From the NCBI RefSeq assembly GCF_003385115.1, contig NZ_QUNI01000004.1, forward strand, positions 124,001 to 188,000: a stretch of 64,000 nucleotides of DNA. The letters are read 5' to 3'. A program made the translations under genes and the position numbers. The stretch is from Flavobacterium aquicola (GTDB lineage Bacteria > Bacteroidota > Bacteroidia > Flavobacteriales > Flavobacteriaceae). Shown one piece after another: positions 44,141-53,707 of the stretch (positions within the stretch are counted from its first letter, which is position 1; every line of letters starts with the position of its first letter). A model generated the notes under the pieces. That model did no database searches. It was given only the letters and a program-made list of their open reading frames with translations, and was not told the origin of the DNA.

Positions 44141-44275
44141 ATGGCTTACGGTCAGGAATACATTAGCCTACTGGCACGAACAGGCAAAATTGACGCCTAC
44201 AAAGAAGGCCGAAATTGGCTCACAACCCGTGAAGCAATTGAAGATTATATTGCCAACCGCAAAAGAAAACGCTAA
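44141..44275 (+). CDS. Small helix-turn-helix-like fragment
   Basis: A 44-codon frame, MAYGQEYISLLARTGKIDAY then KEGRNWLTTREAIEDYIANR and KRKR. This is the pattern of the recognition part of helix-turn-helix/excisionase-like domains (x-Y-I-x-x-L-A-R-x-G-K-I-x-A-x-K-x-G-R-x-W-x-T-x-x-E-A-I-x-x-Y). Only the C-terminal half is present; the frame is open but without a start for 11 codons upstream. It is probably a truncated regulator or excisionase remnant, followed at once by a terminator. Confidence 0.5.
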   Translation: MAYGQEYISLLARTGKIDAYKEGRNWLTTREAIEDYIANRKRKR

Positions 44276-44294
44276 CTTCGATTAGCGTTTTTTT
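44267..44294 (+). terminator. Rho-independent terminator
   Basis: AAACGCTAA (44267-44275) and TTAGCGTTT (44282-44290) with a 6-base loop (CTTCGA) and a seven-T tract. It overlaps the end of the small helix-turn-helix frame and insulates uvrA. Confidence 0.8.
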
Positions 44295-44352
44295 ATGGCA
44301 TATTTTAACACAAACTTCTATGGTGTTAGAGTAAAAGAATCAATCAAAATGG

Positions 44353-44360
44353 TAACTTTG
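44353..44360 (+). promoter_or_regulatory. -7 element of uvrA
   Basis: TAACTTTG matches TAnnTTTG 16 bases before the uvrA ATG. A TTAG at 44326-44329 is a weak -33 candidate at 23 bases. No LexA-like palindrome was recognised. Confidence 0.45.
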
Positions 44361-44376
44361 CTTTTTTGCAAAAATT

Positions 44377-47208
44377 ATGCTAGACACAGACAATATCATA
44401 GAAGTTCAAGGCGCACGCGTACACAATCTAAAAAACATTGATGTTTCCATTCCCCGTGAAAAATTGGTGGTAATTACAGGGCTTTCGGGTTCTGGTAAAT
44501 CTTCATTGGCTTTTGACACGATTTATGCCGAAGGTCAACGACGTTATGTAGAAACATTTTCGGCTTATGCAAGACAATTTCTAGGCGGTTTGGAACGTCC
44601 TGATGTCGATAAAATTGACGGTCTTTCTCCTGTAATCGCTATCGAGCAGAAAACCACCAGCAAAAGTCCTCGTTCTACTGTTGGAACGATCACCGAAATT
44701 TATGATTTCCTTCGTTTGCTTTATGCTCGTGGAGCCGATGCTTATAGTTATAATACAGGCGAAAAAATGGTTTCCTATTCTGATGAGCAAATTAAAGATT
44801 TGATTACAAAAGATTTTTCTGGAAAAAGAATTAATATTCTGGCACCAGTAATCCGCGCAAGAAAAGGTCATTATGCAGAGTTATTTCAACAAATAACTAA
44901 ACAGGGATTTTTGAAAGTTCGTGTAAATGGCGATATCCTTGACTTAGTTTCGGGAATGAAATTGGATCGTTACAAAACCCATGATATTGAAATTGTCGTA
45001 GACAGAATGGTCATAGAAGACAATCCTGACAATGACAAACGTTTATCCGAAAGCATCAATACAGCGATGCATCACGGAGAAAATGTTTTGATGGTATTGG
45101 ATCAGGATACGAATGAAGTACGTTACTTCAGCCGAAATTTAATGTGTCCTTCCACCGGCATATCATATCAAAATCCTGAACCCAATTTATTTTCTTTTAA
45201 CTCACCAAAAGGTGCATGCGACCATTGTAATGGTTTGGGAACAGTTAATGAAATTAATGTTGGAAAAATTATTCCAAATCCTAAATTATCCATTAAAACG
45301 GGCGGATTTGCTCCTTTGGGCGAATATAAATCATCATGGATTTTTAAACAATTGGAAATTATCGGTGAAAAATATGGTTTTAAATTGACTGATCCTATCG
45401 AAAATATTTCCGAGGAAGCTATGCAGATGATTTTGAATGGAGGTAAGGAAAAATTCACTATTAATTCCAAAAATTTAGGAGTTGCCCGTGACTATAAAAT
45501 AGATTTTGAAGGTATCTCCCATTTTATAAAAAACCAGCACGACGAAAGTGGTTCAACAACAATCAAACGTTGGGCTAAAGAGTTTATGGACGAAATAAAA
45601 TGTCCAGTTTGTGAAGGGTCCCGTTTGAAAAAAGAAGCCAATTATTTTAAAATTTTCGAAAAAAACATATCCGAGTTATGTGCAATGGATATTTCGGATT
45701 TGACGGCTTGGTTTTTGGATTTGGATAATCATTTATCGGATAAACAGAAAAAAATTGCAACAGAAGTCATTAAGGAAATCAAAGATAGACTCGCTTTCCT
45801 GATGAACGTTGGTTTGGATTATTTGGCCTTAAGCCGAAGTTCAAAATCGCTTTCGGGTGGTGAAGCACAGCGTATTCGATTGGCGACTCAAATTGGCTCG
45901 CAATTGGTTGGTGTATTGTACATTTTGGATGAACCAAGTATAGGTTTACATCAAAGAGACAACGAGAAATTGATTAATTCTTTGGAACAATTACGAGATA
46001 TTGGGAATTCGGTTATAGTGGTTGAGCATGATAAAGATATGATTGAACAAGCCGATTACGTGATTGATATTGGTCCAAAAGCAGGGAAATACGGCGGTGA
46101 AATCATCAGCATTGGAACTCCAAAAGAAACTTTGGCATCGAATACTATTACTGCACAGTATTTAAATGGAAAAATGAAATTGAATATTCCGGAAAAACGC
46201 CGAGAAGGAAACGGAAAATTCCTAAAACTAACTGGCGCAACTGGAAATAATCTAAAAAATGTTACTATCGATTTGCCTTTGGGTAAAATGATTTGCGTGA
46301 CAGGCGTTTCGGGGAGTGGAAAATCGACTTTGATTAATGAAACCCTCTACCCTATTTTGAACGCCTATTATTTTAATGGTGTTAAAATTCCAAAACCTTA
46401 TAAAAAAATTGAAGGTTTGGAGCATATTGATAAAGTGATTGATATTGACCAAAGTCCAATTGGACGTACACCTCGCTCCAATCCTGCAACATATACTGAA
46501 GTTTTTTCGGAAATACGAAACCTTTTTACAATGACTTCCGAGAGTATGATTCGCGGGTATAAAGCGGGACGTTTTAGCTTTAATGTTAAAGGCGGACGTT
46601 GCGAAACCTGCGAGGGATCTGGTGTGCGTACTATAGAGATGAACTTCTTGCCGGATGTTTACGTTGAATGTGAAACCTGCCAGGGAAAACGATTTAACAG
46701 AGAAACATTGGAAATTCGCTATAAAGGAAAATCCATTTCGGATGTTTTGAATATGACGGTTGACGAAGCGGTTCCTTTCTTTGAAAATATTCCAAAAATA
46801 TACCGCAAAATAAAAACAATTCAGGATGTTGGTTTGGGATATATTACACTTGGGCAACAAAGTACGACACTTTCGGGTGGTGAAGCTCAGCGTATCAAAC
46901 TGGCCGGTGAATTATCCAAAAAAGATACAGGAAACACTTTTTACATACTAGACGAACCTACAACAGGTTTACATTTTGAAGACATTAGAGTTTTGATGGA
47001 TGTGATTAACAAACTGGTTGATAAAGGAAATACTATCTTAATCATTGAACATAATATGGATGTAATCAAACTTGCTGATTACATCATAGATATTGGTCCT
47101 GAAGGCGGAAAAGGAGGCGGAACTCTTGTTGCCAAAGGAACTCCTGAAGAAGTTGCCAAAAATAAGAAAAGCTATACGGCTCAGTTTCTGAAAAAAGAGT
47201 TACTTTAG
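44377..47208 (+). CDS. uvrA: Excinuclease ABC subunit A
   Basis: A 943-residue UvrA, the damage-sensing ATPase of nucleotide excision repair. It has two ABC modules: Walker [10 protein letters not shown] (K41) with signature [16 protein letters not shown], and Walker [10 protein letters not shown] (K649) with [15 protein letters not shown]. Zinc-binding cysteine clusters are present ([23 protein letters not shown] with CETCQGKR). Full length. It loads UvrB at lesions; UvrB and UvrC are not in this window. Confidence 0.97.
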   Translation: MLDTDNIIEVQGARVHNLKNIDVSIPREKLVVITGLSGSGKSSLAFDTIYAEGQRRYVETFSAYARQFLGGLERPDVDKIDGLSPVIAIEQKTTSKSPRSTVGTITEIYDFLRLLYARGADAYSYNTGEKMVSYSDEQIKDLITKDFSGKRINILAPVIRARKGHYAELFQQITKQGFLKVRVNGDILDLVSGMKLDRYKTHDIEIVVDRMVIEDNPDNDKRLSESINTAMHHGENVLMVLDQDTNEVRYFSRNLMCPSTGISYQNPEPNLFSFNSPKGACDHCNGLGTVNEINVGKIIPNPKLSIKTGGFAPLGEYKSSWIFKQLEIIGEKYGFKLTDPIENISEEAMQMILNGGKEKFTINSKNLGVARDYKIDFEGISHFIKNQHDESGSTTIKRWAKEFMDEIKCPVCEGSRLKKEANYFKIFEKNISELCAMDISDLTAWFLDLDNHLSDKQKKIATEVIKEIKDRLAFLMNVGLDYLALSRSSKSLSGGEAQRIRLATQIGSQLVGVLYILDEPSIGLHQRDNEKLINSLEQLRDIGNSVIVVEHDKDMIEQADYVIDIGPKAGKYGGEIISIGTPKETLASNTITAQYLNGKMKLNIPEKRREGNGKFLKLTGATGNNLKNVTIDLPLGKMICVTGVSGSGKSTLINETLYPILNAYYFNGVKIPKPYKKIEGLEHIDKVIDIDQSPIGRTPRSNPATYTEVFSEIRNLFTMTSESMIRGYKAGRFSFNVKGGRCETCEGSGVRTIEMNFLPDVYVECETCQGKRFNRETLEIRYKGKSISDVLNMTVDEAVPFFENIPKIYRKIKTIQDVGLGYITLGQQSTTLSGGEAQRIKLAGELSKKDTGNTFYILDEPTTGLHFEDIRVLMDVINKLVDKGNTILIIEHNMDVIKLADYIIDIGPEGGKGGGTLVAKGTPEEVAKNKKSYTAQFLKKELL

Positions 47209-47237
47209 TTTAAAAAACAACTTCTTTTGAAAATTGA

Positions 47238-47318
47238 TGCCCTAGCCCTGATGGAAGCGACATCCTTTTGTGCCGGGGTTTGGCACAAAAGATACAGCGG
47301 ACAGCAGGAACTAGCTCC
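47238..47318 (+). ncRNA. Structured intergenic element, Flavo-1-like
   Basis: An element of about 80 bases in the uvrA-LOG interval with nested pairing: CTAG (47242-47245) with CTAG (47311-47314), CCTG (47247-47250) with CAGG (47305-47308), and an inner hairpin TTTTGTGCC/GGCACAAAA (47266-47274 with 47282-47290) extended by ATC/GAT. The conserved-looking single strands are GATGGAAGCGAC and CAGCGGACAGC. From memory, very similar elements recur between genes in Flavobacterium genomes, and I suspect the Flavo-1 RNA motif, whose function is undetermined. The family name needs a covariance search. Confidence 0.5.
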
Positions 47319-47340
47319 TAAAAATTAATACTAAACATAT

Positions 47341-48069
47341 ATGAAACTAGAAGATTTTGATAACGACGAAGACAAAGTAATTCAAGATAGTTTTAAACAA
47401 AAAACTTGGAATGAGATACGATCCAATGACAGTTGGGGAATTTTTAAAATTATGTCCGAGTTTGTTAATGGTTATGATACTATGGGGCGCATTGGTCCTT
47501 GTGTGACTATTTTTGGATCGGCGAGAATAAAACCTGAAGATCATTATTATTTATTGGCCGAAAAAATTGCTTATAAAATCAGTAAAGCTGGTTACGGCGT
47601 GATTACGGGCGGTGGTCCTGGAATTATGGAAGCTGGTAATAAAGGAGCACATTTGGGTGGAGGAACTTCGGTAGGACTGAACATAGAATTGCCTTTTGAA
47701 CAGCATTTTAACCCATATATTGACAGGGATAAGAACTTGAATTTTGATTATTTCTTTGTTCGAAAAGTAATGTTTGTAAAATATTCACAAGGATTTGTGG
47801 TAATGCCGGGAGGTTTTGGAACTTTGGATGAGTTATTTGAAGCAATTACCTTAATCCAAACCAAGAAGATTGGAAAATTCCCAATTATATTAGTTGGAAG
47901 TACATTTTGGTCAGGTTTGATTGATTGGGTAAAAGCAGTGCTTCTTGAAAAGGAACACACTATAAGCCCAGATGATTTGAATTTATTTAAGATTGTAGAT
48001 TCTGAGGATGAAGTGGTTGAAGTTCTTGATAAATTCTATAAAAAGTACGATTTAAGTCCTAATTTTTAA
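47341..48069 (+). CDS. LOG family protein (TIGR00730-like)
   Basis: A 242-residue Rossmann-fold protein of the LOG (lonely guy) family, likely a nucleoside 5'-monophosphate phosphoribohydrolase. Both signatures are present: GGGPGIMEAGNKGAH and PGGFGTLDELFEAITLIQTK (the PGGxGTxxE motif). Bacterial members hydrolyse AMP-like nucleotides, and some make cytokinin bases; the physiological role here is unclear. It is preceded by a structured intergenic element and followed by a strong terminator. Confidence 0.9.
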   Translation: MKLEDFDNDEDKVIQDSFKQKTWNEIRSNDSWGIFKIMSEFVNGYDTMGRIGPCVTIFGSARIKPEDHYYLLAEKIAYKISKAGYGVITGGGPGIMEAGNKGAHLGGGTSVGLNIELPFEQHFNPYIDRDKNLNFDYFFVRKVMFVKYSQGFVVMPGGFGTLDELFEAITLIQTKKIGKFPIILVGSTFWSGLIDWVKAVLLEKEHTISPDDLNLFKIVDSEDEVVEVLDKFYKKYDLSPNF

Positions 48070-48073
48070 TAGT

Positions 48074-48098
48074 AAAAGCCGTTTTCGAAACGGCTTTT
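48074..48098 (+). terminator. Rho-independent terminator of the LOG gene
   Basis: AAAAGCCGTTT (48074-48084), TCG loop, AAACGGCTTTT (48088-48098), then more T. It starts five bases after the stop codon. Confidence 0.85.
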
Positions 48099-48206
48099 TT
48101 ATTTCAACGTATTTCGGTGCATTTCGCCCCATTTAATACTGAACTTTTCTTAATTCTTTGTAAATTGTATTAGTTTTATACCTTAGTAAACTTATACAGT
48201 CCCAAA

Positions 48207-51032
48207 TTGAAAACTTTCGGTAAAATTATTCTGTTTCTTATTGTTTTTTTTATAAATCAAAAACAATATGCACAGCATCATTCTAAGATGGCTGTTGACG
48301 CCGATATGGATTCTAAAATTTTAAAAATTGATCAGGAAATTACTTTTTATAATCAGTCTCCCGATACTTTAACTTCAATTGTTCTGAATGATTGGAACAA
48401 TGCTTTTGCGGAAAGAGAAAGCCCAATGGGAAAAAGATTTTCTGATGAATTTTACAACAAATTTCATTTAGCCTCCGAAAAAGAACTTGGAGGAACATTT
48501 GGTTTAAGAATTGAAGACAATGATCAAAAATCTTTTACTTGGGAAAGAACAAAAAAAAATCCTGATTACATCACAATTCAGCTGGGTAAAAACTTACTGC
48601 CCAACGAAAAAATAAAACTTCATCTTACCTATACTGAAAAAATCCCTAGTGACAAATTTACTAAATACGGTTATTTTGAAAAGTATGGAATGCATCTTAA
48701 AAACTGGTTTCTTACACCGGCACGCTATGAGAACAGGCAATTTATAAAATACAGCAATGAAAATCTTGATGATATTGCCAATGCTGTTTCTGATTTTGAT
48801 ATAGAATTAAAAATTAATAGCAAAAATAAAATTACTACCGACTTAGCAATTGAACAGCTCAATCAGACTGCCAAAGAAACAAATATCAAATTAACGGGGA
48901 AAAACAGAAGTGATTTTGATCTTATTATAGAAAAAGAATCAAGTTATTCTAGTTTTAGAATTAACAATTTGGAAGTTTTTACAAATATTAAATCTGGAAA
49001 GTTTAATGATTCCCTAAAAAGCCAGATTATAAAAAGAGTTGTGGATTACAGCAGTAATAATATTGGGCAGTATCCATTTGAAAAAATAATAATTTCTGAA
49101 ACTGATTATGAAAAAAATCCTTTTTATGGACTTAATCAACTGCCTCATTTCATGCGTCCTTTCCATACTGATTTTCTTTTTGAGATAAAATTTTTAAAGA
49201 CCTATCTGAATAATTATCTCAAAAACAGCATGCGGTTAGATTCTAGAAAGGACAACTGGATTTATGATGGAATCCAAATATTTACGATGATGAATTATAT
49301 TGATGAATATCATCCTAATAGTAAAATGCTGGGATCTATTTCAAAATTCTTTTTACTGAGAAATTTTAAAATGGCTCAAACTGATTTTAACGAGCAGTAC
49401 AGTTATTATTATATGCTAATGGCTAGAAAAAATCTAGACCAGCCACTGAATGAACCTAAAAATGTACTTATAAAATACAATGTTCAAATTGCCAATAAAT
49501 ACAAAGCTGGACTTAGTTTTCATTATTTAGATGATTACCTCGGAGAAGATATTGTTTCATCTGGAATTAAGCAGTTTTATGCTCGTAATACGCAGGAACA
49601 AACTGGCAGAAGCGATTTTGAAGAGCTGTTAAAATCAAAAACTACAAAAAACATTAATTGGTTTTTTAATTACATTATAGACTCCAGAATGCCTATTGAT
49701 TATAAATTTGATGCCGTTACTAAAACCAAAGACAGTATTACTTTTTCTGTAAAAAACAAAGGAATACCATTAGTGCCAATGCCTATATTCGGAATCAGAG
49801 ACAAGCAGGTTATTTTCAAAAAATGGTTAGAAACCAAAGACATTGACACAGTTATAACTTTTGAAAGAAAGAAAATAGACAAGCTGGTACTTAATTACAA
49901 CAATGAAGTTCCCGAATTTAATTTGCGGAATAATTGGAAATCTCTAAATGCTTTTTCATTAAACCGTCCGCTGAAAATGACTTTTTTTGAAGATTTAGAA
50001 GACCCTCATTATTCACAATTGTTTTACGTGCCTACACTGTTTTACAACAAATACGACGGCTTTGCTCCTGGAGTAAGTTTATATAATTATAGTTTTTTTG
50101 ATAAACCATTCATGTTTATTTTAAATCCGATGTATTCTATCAATACGAAATCGCTTGTAGGCAGTTACACCTTTGCTTATAATCAATATTTAAGAGAAGG
50201 CAATTTATATAACATACGCTATTCATTAAATGGTTCTTATTATCATTATGCGTCAGATGCCGCTTATCTAAAATTATATCCAAGTGTATCTTTCTTTATA
50301 CGAGAACCAAATTATCGGGATAATAGAAAACAAGCAATAACTTTAAAATATAATATTATTTACAAAGAGCCGTCAGCAATTGTAATAGACAGTACAGACA
50401 ATTATTCTATTCTAAATTTAAAATATTACAATATAAAAACTGAGGTTACAAGCCATGTTAAATTCTTAACGGACGTGCAGTTATCCAGCCCTTTTGGTAA
50501 AATATCAGCAGAGATGGAGTACCGCAAATTATTCAATGACAACAGATATTTTAATGCTCGGATTTTTGCTGGAACTTTTTTATATAATACCAATAATAAT
50601 CAAAATTACAATTTTGGTATTTCCCGAGTAAATGATTACATGTTCGATTATGCTGTTTATGCGCGATCGGATACTACAGGAATATTAAGTCAACAGTATA
50701 TTCATGCCCAGGGAGGTTTTAAATCGTTTTTAAGTCCTCCCGAAGCCAATCAATGGTTAACAACAACAAATTTGAGTTATTCACTGCTATGGAACTGGGT
50801 TGATGCTTATGCAGATTTTGGTTTGGCAAAAAATAAAGGAATTTCGAATACGTTTCTTTATGACAGCGGTATTCGGTTAAATTTGGTGCAGGATTACTTC
50901 GAATTGTACTTTCCGGTATATTCTTCAAACGGATTTGAACTGTCAGAAAAAAATTATGGAGAGAAAATACGTTTTATCTTTATTTTTAACCCAAAATCAT
51001 TAATTAACCTTTTTACCCGAAAATGGTTTTAA
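48207..51032 (+). CDS. M1 aminopeptidase-like protein fused to an outer membrane barrel
   Basis: A 941-residue exported protein. It begins with a TTG codon: no ATG is available between the upstream stop at 48171 and the signal peptide (MKTFGKIILFLIVFFINQKQ). Residues about 25-240 resemble the N-terminal beta domain of M1 peptidases, and 260-500 the peptidase domain. The expected HExxH zinc site is absent: the corresponding stretch (about 320-355) reads FLKTYLNNYLKNSM, followed by DNWIYDGIQIF where M1 enzymes have W-L-N-E-G. The last 370 residues are aromatic-rich strands ending in NLFTRKWF, consistent with a beta-barrel. Probably a non-catalytic surface protein; function unknown. Confidence 0.7.
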   Translation: MKTFGKIILFLIVFFINQKQYAQHHSKMAVDADMDSKILKIDQEITFYNQSPDTLTSIVLNDWNNAFAERESPMGKRFSDEFYNKFHLASEKELGGTFGLRIEDNDQKSFTWERTKKNPDYITIQLGKNLLPNEKIKLHLTYTEKIPSDKFTKYGYFEKYGMHLKNWFLTPARYENRQFIKYSNENLDDIANAVSDFDIELKINSKNKITTDLAIEQLNQTAKETNIKLTGKNRSDFDLIIEKESSYSSFRINNLEVFTNIKSGKFNDSLKSQIIKRVVDYSSNNIGQYPFEKIIISETDYEKNPFYGLNQLPHFMRPFHTDFLFEIKFLKTYLNNYLKNSMRLDSRKDNWIYDGIQIFTMMNYIDEYHPNSKMLGSISKFFLLRNFKMAQTDFNEQYSYYYMLMARKNLDQPLNEPKNVLIKYNVQIANKYKAGLSFHYLDDYLGEDIVSSGIKQFYARNTQEQTGRSDFEELLKSKTTKNINWFFNYIIDSRMPIDYKFDAVTKTKDSITFSVKNKGIPLVPMPIFGIRDKQVIFKKWLETKDIDTVITFERKKIDKLVLNYNNEVPEFNLRNNWKSLNAFSLNRPLKMTFFEDLEDPHYSQLFYVPTLFYNKYDGFAPGVSLYNYSFFDKPFMFILNPMYSINTKSLVGSYTFAYNQYLREGNLYNIRYSLNGSYYHYASDAAYLKLYPSVSFFIREPNYRDNRKQAITLKYNIIYKEPSAIVIDSTDNYSILNLKYYNIKTEVTSHVKFLTDVQLSSPFGKISAEMEYRKLFNDNRYFNARIFAGTFLYNTNNNQNYNFGISRVNDYMFDYAVYARSDTTGILSQQYIHAQGGFKSFLSPPEANQWLTTTNLSYSLLWNWVDAYADFGLAKNKGISNTFLYDSGIRLNLVQDYFELYFPVYSSNGFELSEKNYGEKIRFIFIFNPKSLINLFTRKWF

Positions 51033-51184
51033 TTCAAAATAAAAACTTTAAAATATTAAACTATTATTAGAAAATTTTAGGTAAAATTATTTTTTTAATA
51101 AAAATACATTCGTTTTACTAAAAATTATTTGCCAAAAAAATATAAAAATACAGAATTGCACAATGCTATCTAGATAGTTTTAAT

Positions 51185-51192
51185 TAAATTTG
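51185..51192 (+). promoter_or_regulatory. -7 element of the E1 gene
   Basis: TAAATTTG matches TAnnTTTG 26 bases before the ATG at 51219. The -33 region is not well defined. Confidence 0.4.
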
Positions 51193-51218
51193 TCGCATTA
51201 AAGTTATACTTCTTAATT

Positions 51219-53627
51219 ATGATTACAGAAAAAGTCGATACTGGTTTAACATTTGAAGACTTCAAAACTGAGGTATTAAATGATTATAAAATTGCCCTAA
51301 TAAGCCGGGAATGCAGTTTATTAGGCCGTAAAGAAGTATTAACTGGAAAAGCCAAATTTGGTATTTTTGGAGATGGCAAAGAAGTTCCGCAGCTCGCCAT
51401 GGCAAAATGCTTTAAAAATGGTGATTTCCGTTCTGGTTATTATCGTGATCAGACTTTTATGATGGCGATTGGTGAACTAACCATCGAACAGTTTTTTGCC
51501 GGTTTATACGGACATACCGATATTGATTTAGAACCAATGTCTGCAGGAAGACAAATGGGAGGACATTTTGTAACCCATAGCTTAAATGAAGACGGATCAT
51601 GGAAAAACCTGACGCAGCAAAAAAATTCCAGCGCTGATATTTCTCCGACTGCAGGGCAAATGCCCAGACTGCTTGGACTGGCACAAGCTTCGAAAATTTA
51701 CAGAAACGTACCGAATATTCCAAATGCAGACCAATTCTCTGTAGAAGGAAATGAAATCGCTTGGGGGACAATAGGTAACGCAAGTACTTCTGAAGGATTA
51801 TTTTTTGAAACCATAAATGCAGCCGGAGTACTTCAGGTTCCAATGGTAATGAGTATCTGGGATGATGAGTACGGTATTTCAGTACATGCAAGACATCAGA
51901 CTACTAAAGAAAATATCTCTGAAATATTAAAAGGTTACCAAAAAGAAGAAGGTACTAATGGTTTTGAAATATTAAAGGTAAAAGGCTGGGATTATGTTGA
52001 TTTGGTTGCAACTTATGAAAAAGCTGCTGAAATAGCACGTGAAAACCATGTTCCAGTTTTAATCCACGTAAATCAATTAACGCAGCCACAAGGACATTCT
52101 AGTTCAGGTTCGCACGAAAGATACAAAAGCGCTTCCCGATTAGCATGGGAAAAAGAATTTGACTGTATCCGTCAGATGAAATTATGGATGATTGCCATCA
52201 ATATTGCTTCTCCTGAAGAACTTGATGCAATTGATCTGGATGCTAAAAAAGAAGTTTTTGAAGGTAAAAAAACGGCTTGGAATGCTTTTATCAATCCTAT
52301 TATTGAAGAAAAAAATGAATTAATTGCCATTTTAGAAAGAGCTTCAGAAGTTTGCGCTAAAAAGGACGAAATTCTAAGAAACATTTCAAGTTTAAAAAAC
52401 ATTAAATCTCCTTTAAAAAAGGAAATAATGATAATTGCCCGAAAATCACTTCGTTTAATTATAAATGAAAGAGACAAAGCAGAATTATCTAATTGGATTA
52501 CCTCTTACATCGCTATTACACAGCCAAAGTTTAGCAGTCATTTACTTTCGGAATCGGACAAAAACGTGTTTTCAGTAAAAAAAGTTCTACCTGAATATCC
52601 AAGTAATGCAGTTGCAGATACTGACGGAAGAATGATTTTGAGAGATAATTTTGATGCTCTTTTTTCTAAATATCCTGAAGCATTGATTTTTGGTGAAGAT
52701 GCCGGAAATATTGGTGACGTAAACCAAGGCCTTGAAGGAATGCAGGAAAAATATGGTGAGTTGCGCGTTGCCGATGCTGGAATCCGTGAAGCTACGATTG
52801 TAGGTCAGGGAATCGGAATGGCATTAAGAGGATTGCGTCCAATTGCCGAAATTCAATATTTGGATTACCTATTATATGCTATTCAAATCATGAGTGATGA
52901 TTTGGCCACTTTGCAGTACAGAACTGTTGGAAAGCAAAAAGCGCCTTTAATTATCCGTACCCGCGGTCATCGCTTAGAAGGCATCTGGCATTCAGGTTCT
53001 CCAATGGGAATGATCATCAACGCTGTCAGAGGAATTCATGTATTGGTTCCAAGAAATATGACGCAGGCTGCCGGTTTTTATAATTCATTATTAGAAAGTG
53101 ATGAACCTGCATTAGTAATCGAATGTTTGAATGGTTATCGTTTAAAAGAAAAAGCACCTTTAAATTATGGTGAATTTAAAACTCCAATAGGTGTTGTTGA
53201 AACATTGAGAAGTGGAACAGATATAACGCTTGTTTCGTATGGTTCAACTCTGCGGTTAGTAGAACAAGCTGCTAAAGAATTGTTCGAAGCAGGAATTGAC
53301 TGTGAGATTATCGATTTGCAGTCGTTGCTGCCATTTGATATCAATCATGACATTGTAAAAAGTATTGAAAAAACGAATCGATTATTAATCATAGATGAAG
53401 ATGTACCTGGCGGGGCAGCTGCTTACATTCTGCAGCAAATAGTTGAAGATCAAAATGCTTATATTCATCTTGACAGTAAACCGCAGACTTTGACTGCCAA
53501 GGCTCACAGGCCAGCCTACGGAACAGATGGTGATTATTTTTCAAAACCTTCTGCCGAAGATATTTATGAGAAAGTTTATGAAATAATGCATGAAGCGAAT
53601 CCTTCAAAATTTCCTTCTTTGTATTAA
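51219..53627 (+). CDS. Fused alpha/beta E1 component of a 2-oxoacid dehydrogenase
   Basis: An 802-residue thiamine diphosphate enzyme in which both E1 subunits are joined. The alpha-like part (about 1-330) has the cofactor region GNASTSEGLFFETINAAGVL and DEYGISVHARHQT. A helical linker spans about 330-460. The beta-like part (about 465-802) has FGEDAGNIGDVNQGLEGMQE, GLRPIAEIQYLDYLLYAIQI and HRLEGIWHSGSPMGM. Fused E1 enzymes of this kind in Bacteroidota are annotated as branched-chain 2-oxoacid or pyruvate-type dehydrogenases, feeding acyl-CoA (branched fatty acid primers). E2 and E3 are not nearby. Confidence 0.92.
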   Translation: MITEKVDTGLTFEDFKTEVLNDYKIALISRECSLLGRKEVLTGKAKFGIFGDGKEVPQLAMAKCFKNGDFRSGYYRDQTFMMAIGELTIEQFFAGLYGHTDIDLEPMSAGRQMGGHFVTHSLNEDGSWKNLTQQKNSSADISPTAGQMPRLLGLAQASKIYRNVPNIPNADQFSVEGNEIAWGTIGNASTSEGLFFETINAAGVLQVPMVMSIWDDEYGISVHARHQTTKENISEILKGYQKEEGTNGFEILKVKGWDYVDLVATYEKAAEIARENHVPVLIHVNQLTQPQGHSSSGSHERYKSASRLAWEKEFDCIRQMKLWMIAINIASPEELDAIDLDAKKEVFEGKKTAWNAFINPIIEEKNELIAILERASEVCAKKDEILRNISSLKNIKSPLKKEIMIIARKSLRLIINERDKAELSNWITSYIAITQPKFSSHLLSESDKNVFSVKKVLPEYPSNAVADTDGRMILRDNFDALFSKYPEALIFGEDAGNIGDVNQGLEGMQEKYGELRVADAGIREATIVGQGIGMALRGLRPIAEIQYLDYLLYAIQIMSDDLATLQYRTVGKQKAPLIIRTRGHRLEGIWHSGSPMGMIINAVRGIHVLVPRNMTQAAGFYNSLLESDEPALVIECLNGYRLKEKAPLNYGEFKTPIGVVETLRSGTDITLVSYGSTLRLVEQAAKELFEAGIDCEIIDLQSLLPFDINHDIVKSIEKTNRLLIIDEDVPGGAAAYILQQIVEDQNAYIHLDSKPQTLTAKAHRPAYGTDGDYFSKPSAEDIYEKVYEIMHEANPSKFPSLY

Positions 53628-53646
53628 TTTTAAAAATACTATTTCT

Positions 53647-53678
53647 AATCCCAATCTTGACGGTTGGGATTTTTTTTT
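53647..53678 (+). terminator. Rho-independent terminator of the E1 gene
   Basis: AATCCCAA (53647-53654) and TTGGGATT (53664-53671) with a 9-base loop and a run of T to 53678. An in-frame upstream start for the next gene at 53657 would fall in this hairpin and is therefore rejected. Confidence 0.8.
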
Positions 53679-53707
53679 ATCTTTATTCCAACTTATCATA
53701 TGCAGTA

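Noticed and set aside
46252-46860. A 202-codon minus-strand open frame inside uvrA
   Set aside because: It lies wholly opposite the strongly conserved uvrA coding sequence and its translation has no domain pattern.
51457-51891. A 144-codon minus-strand frame inside the E1 gene
   Set aside because: It is antisense to a conserved TPP-enzyme domain and its composition (many Leu, His, Phe, Arg) is typical of a shadow frame.
53657-53707. Upstream start of the M23 peptidase gene giving a hydrophobic N-terminus
   Set aside because: The extra residues come from translating the E1 terminator hairpin and its T run; they only mimic a signal peptide.
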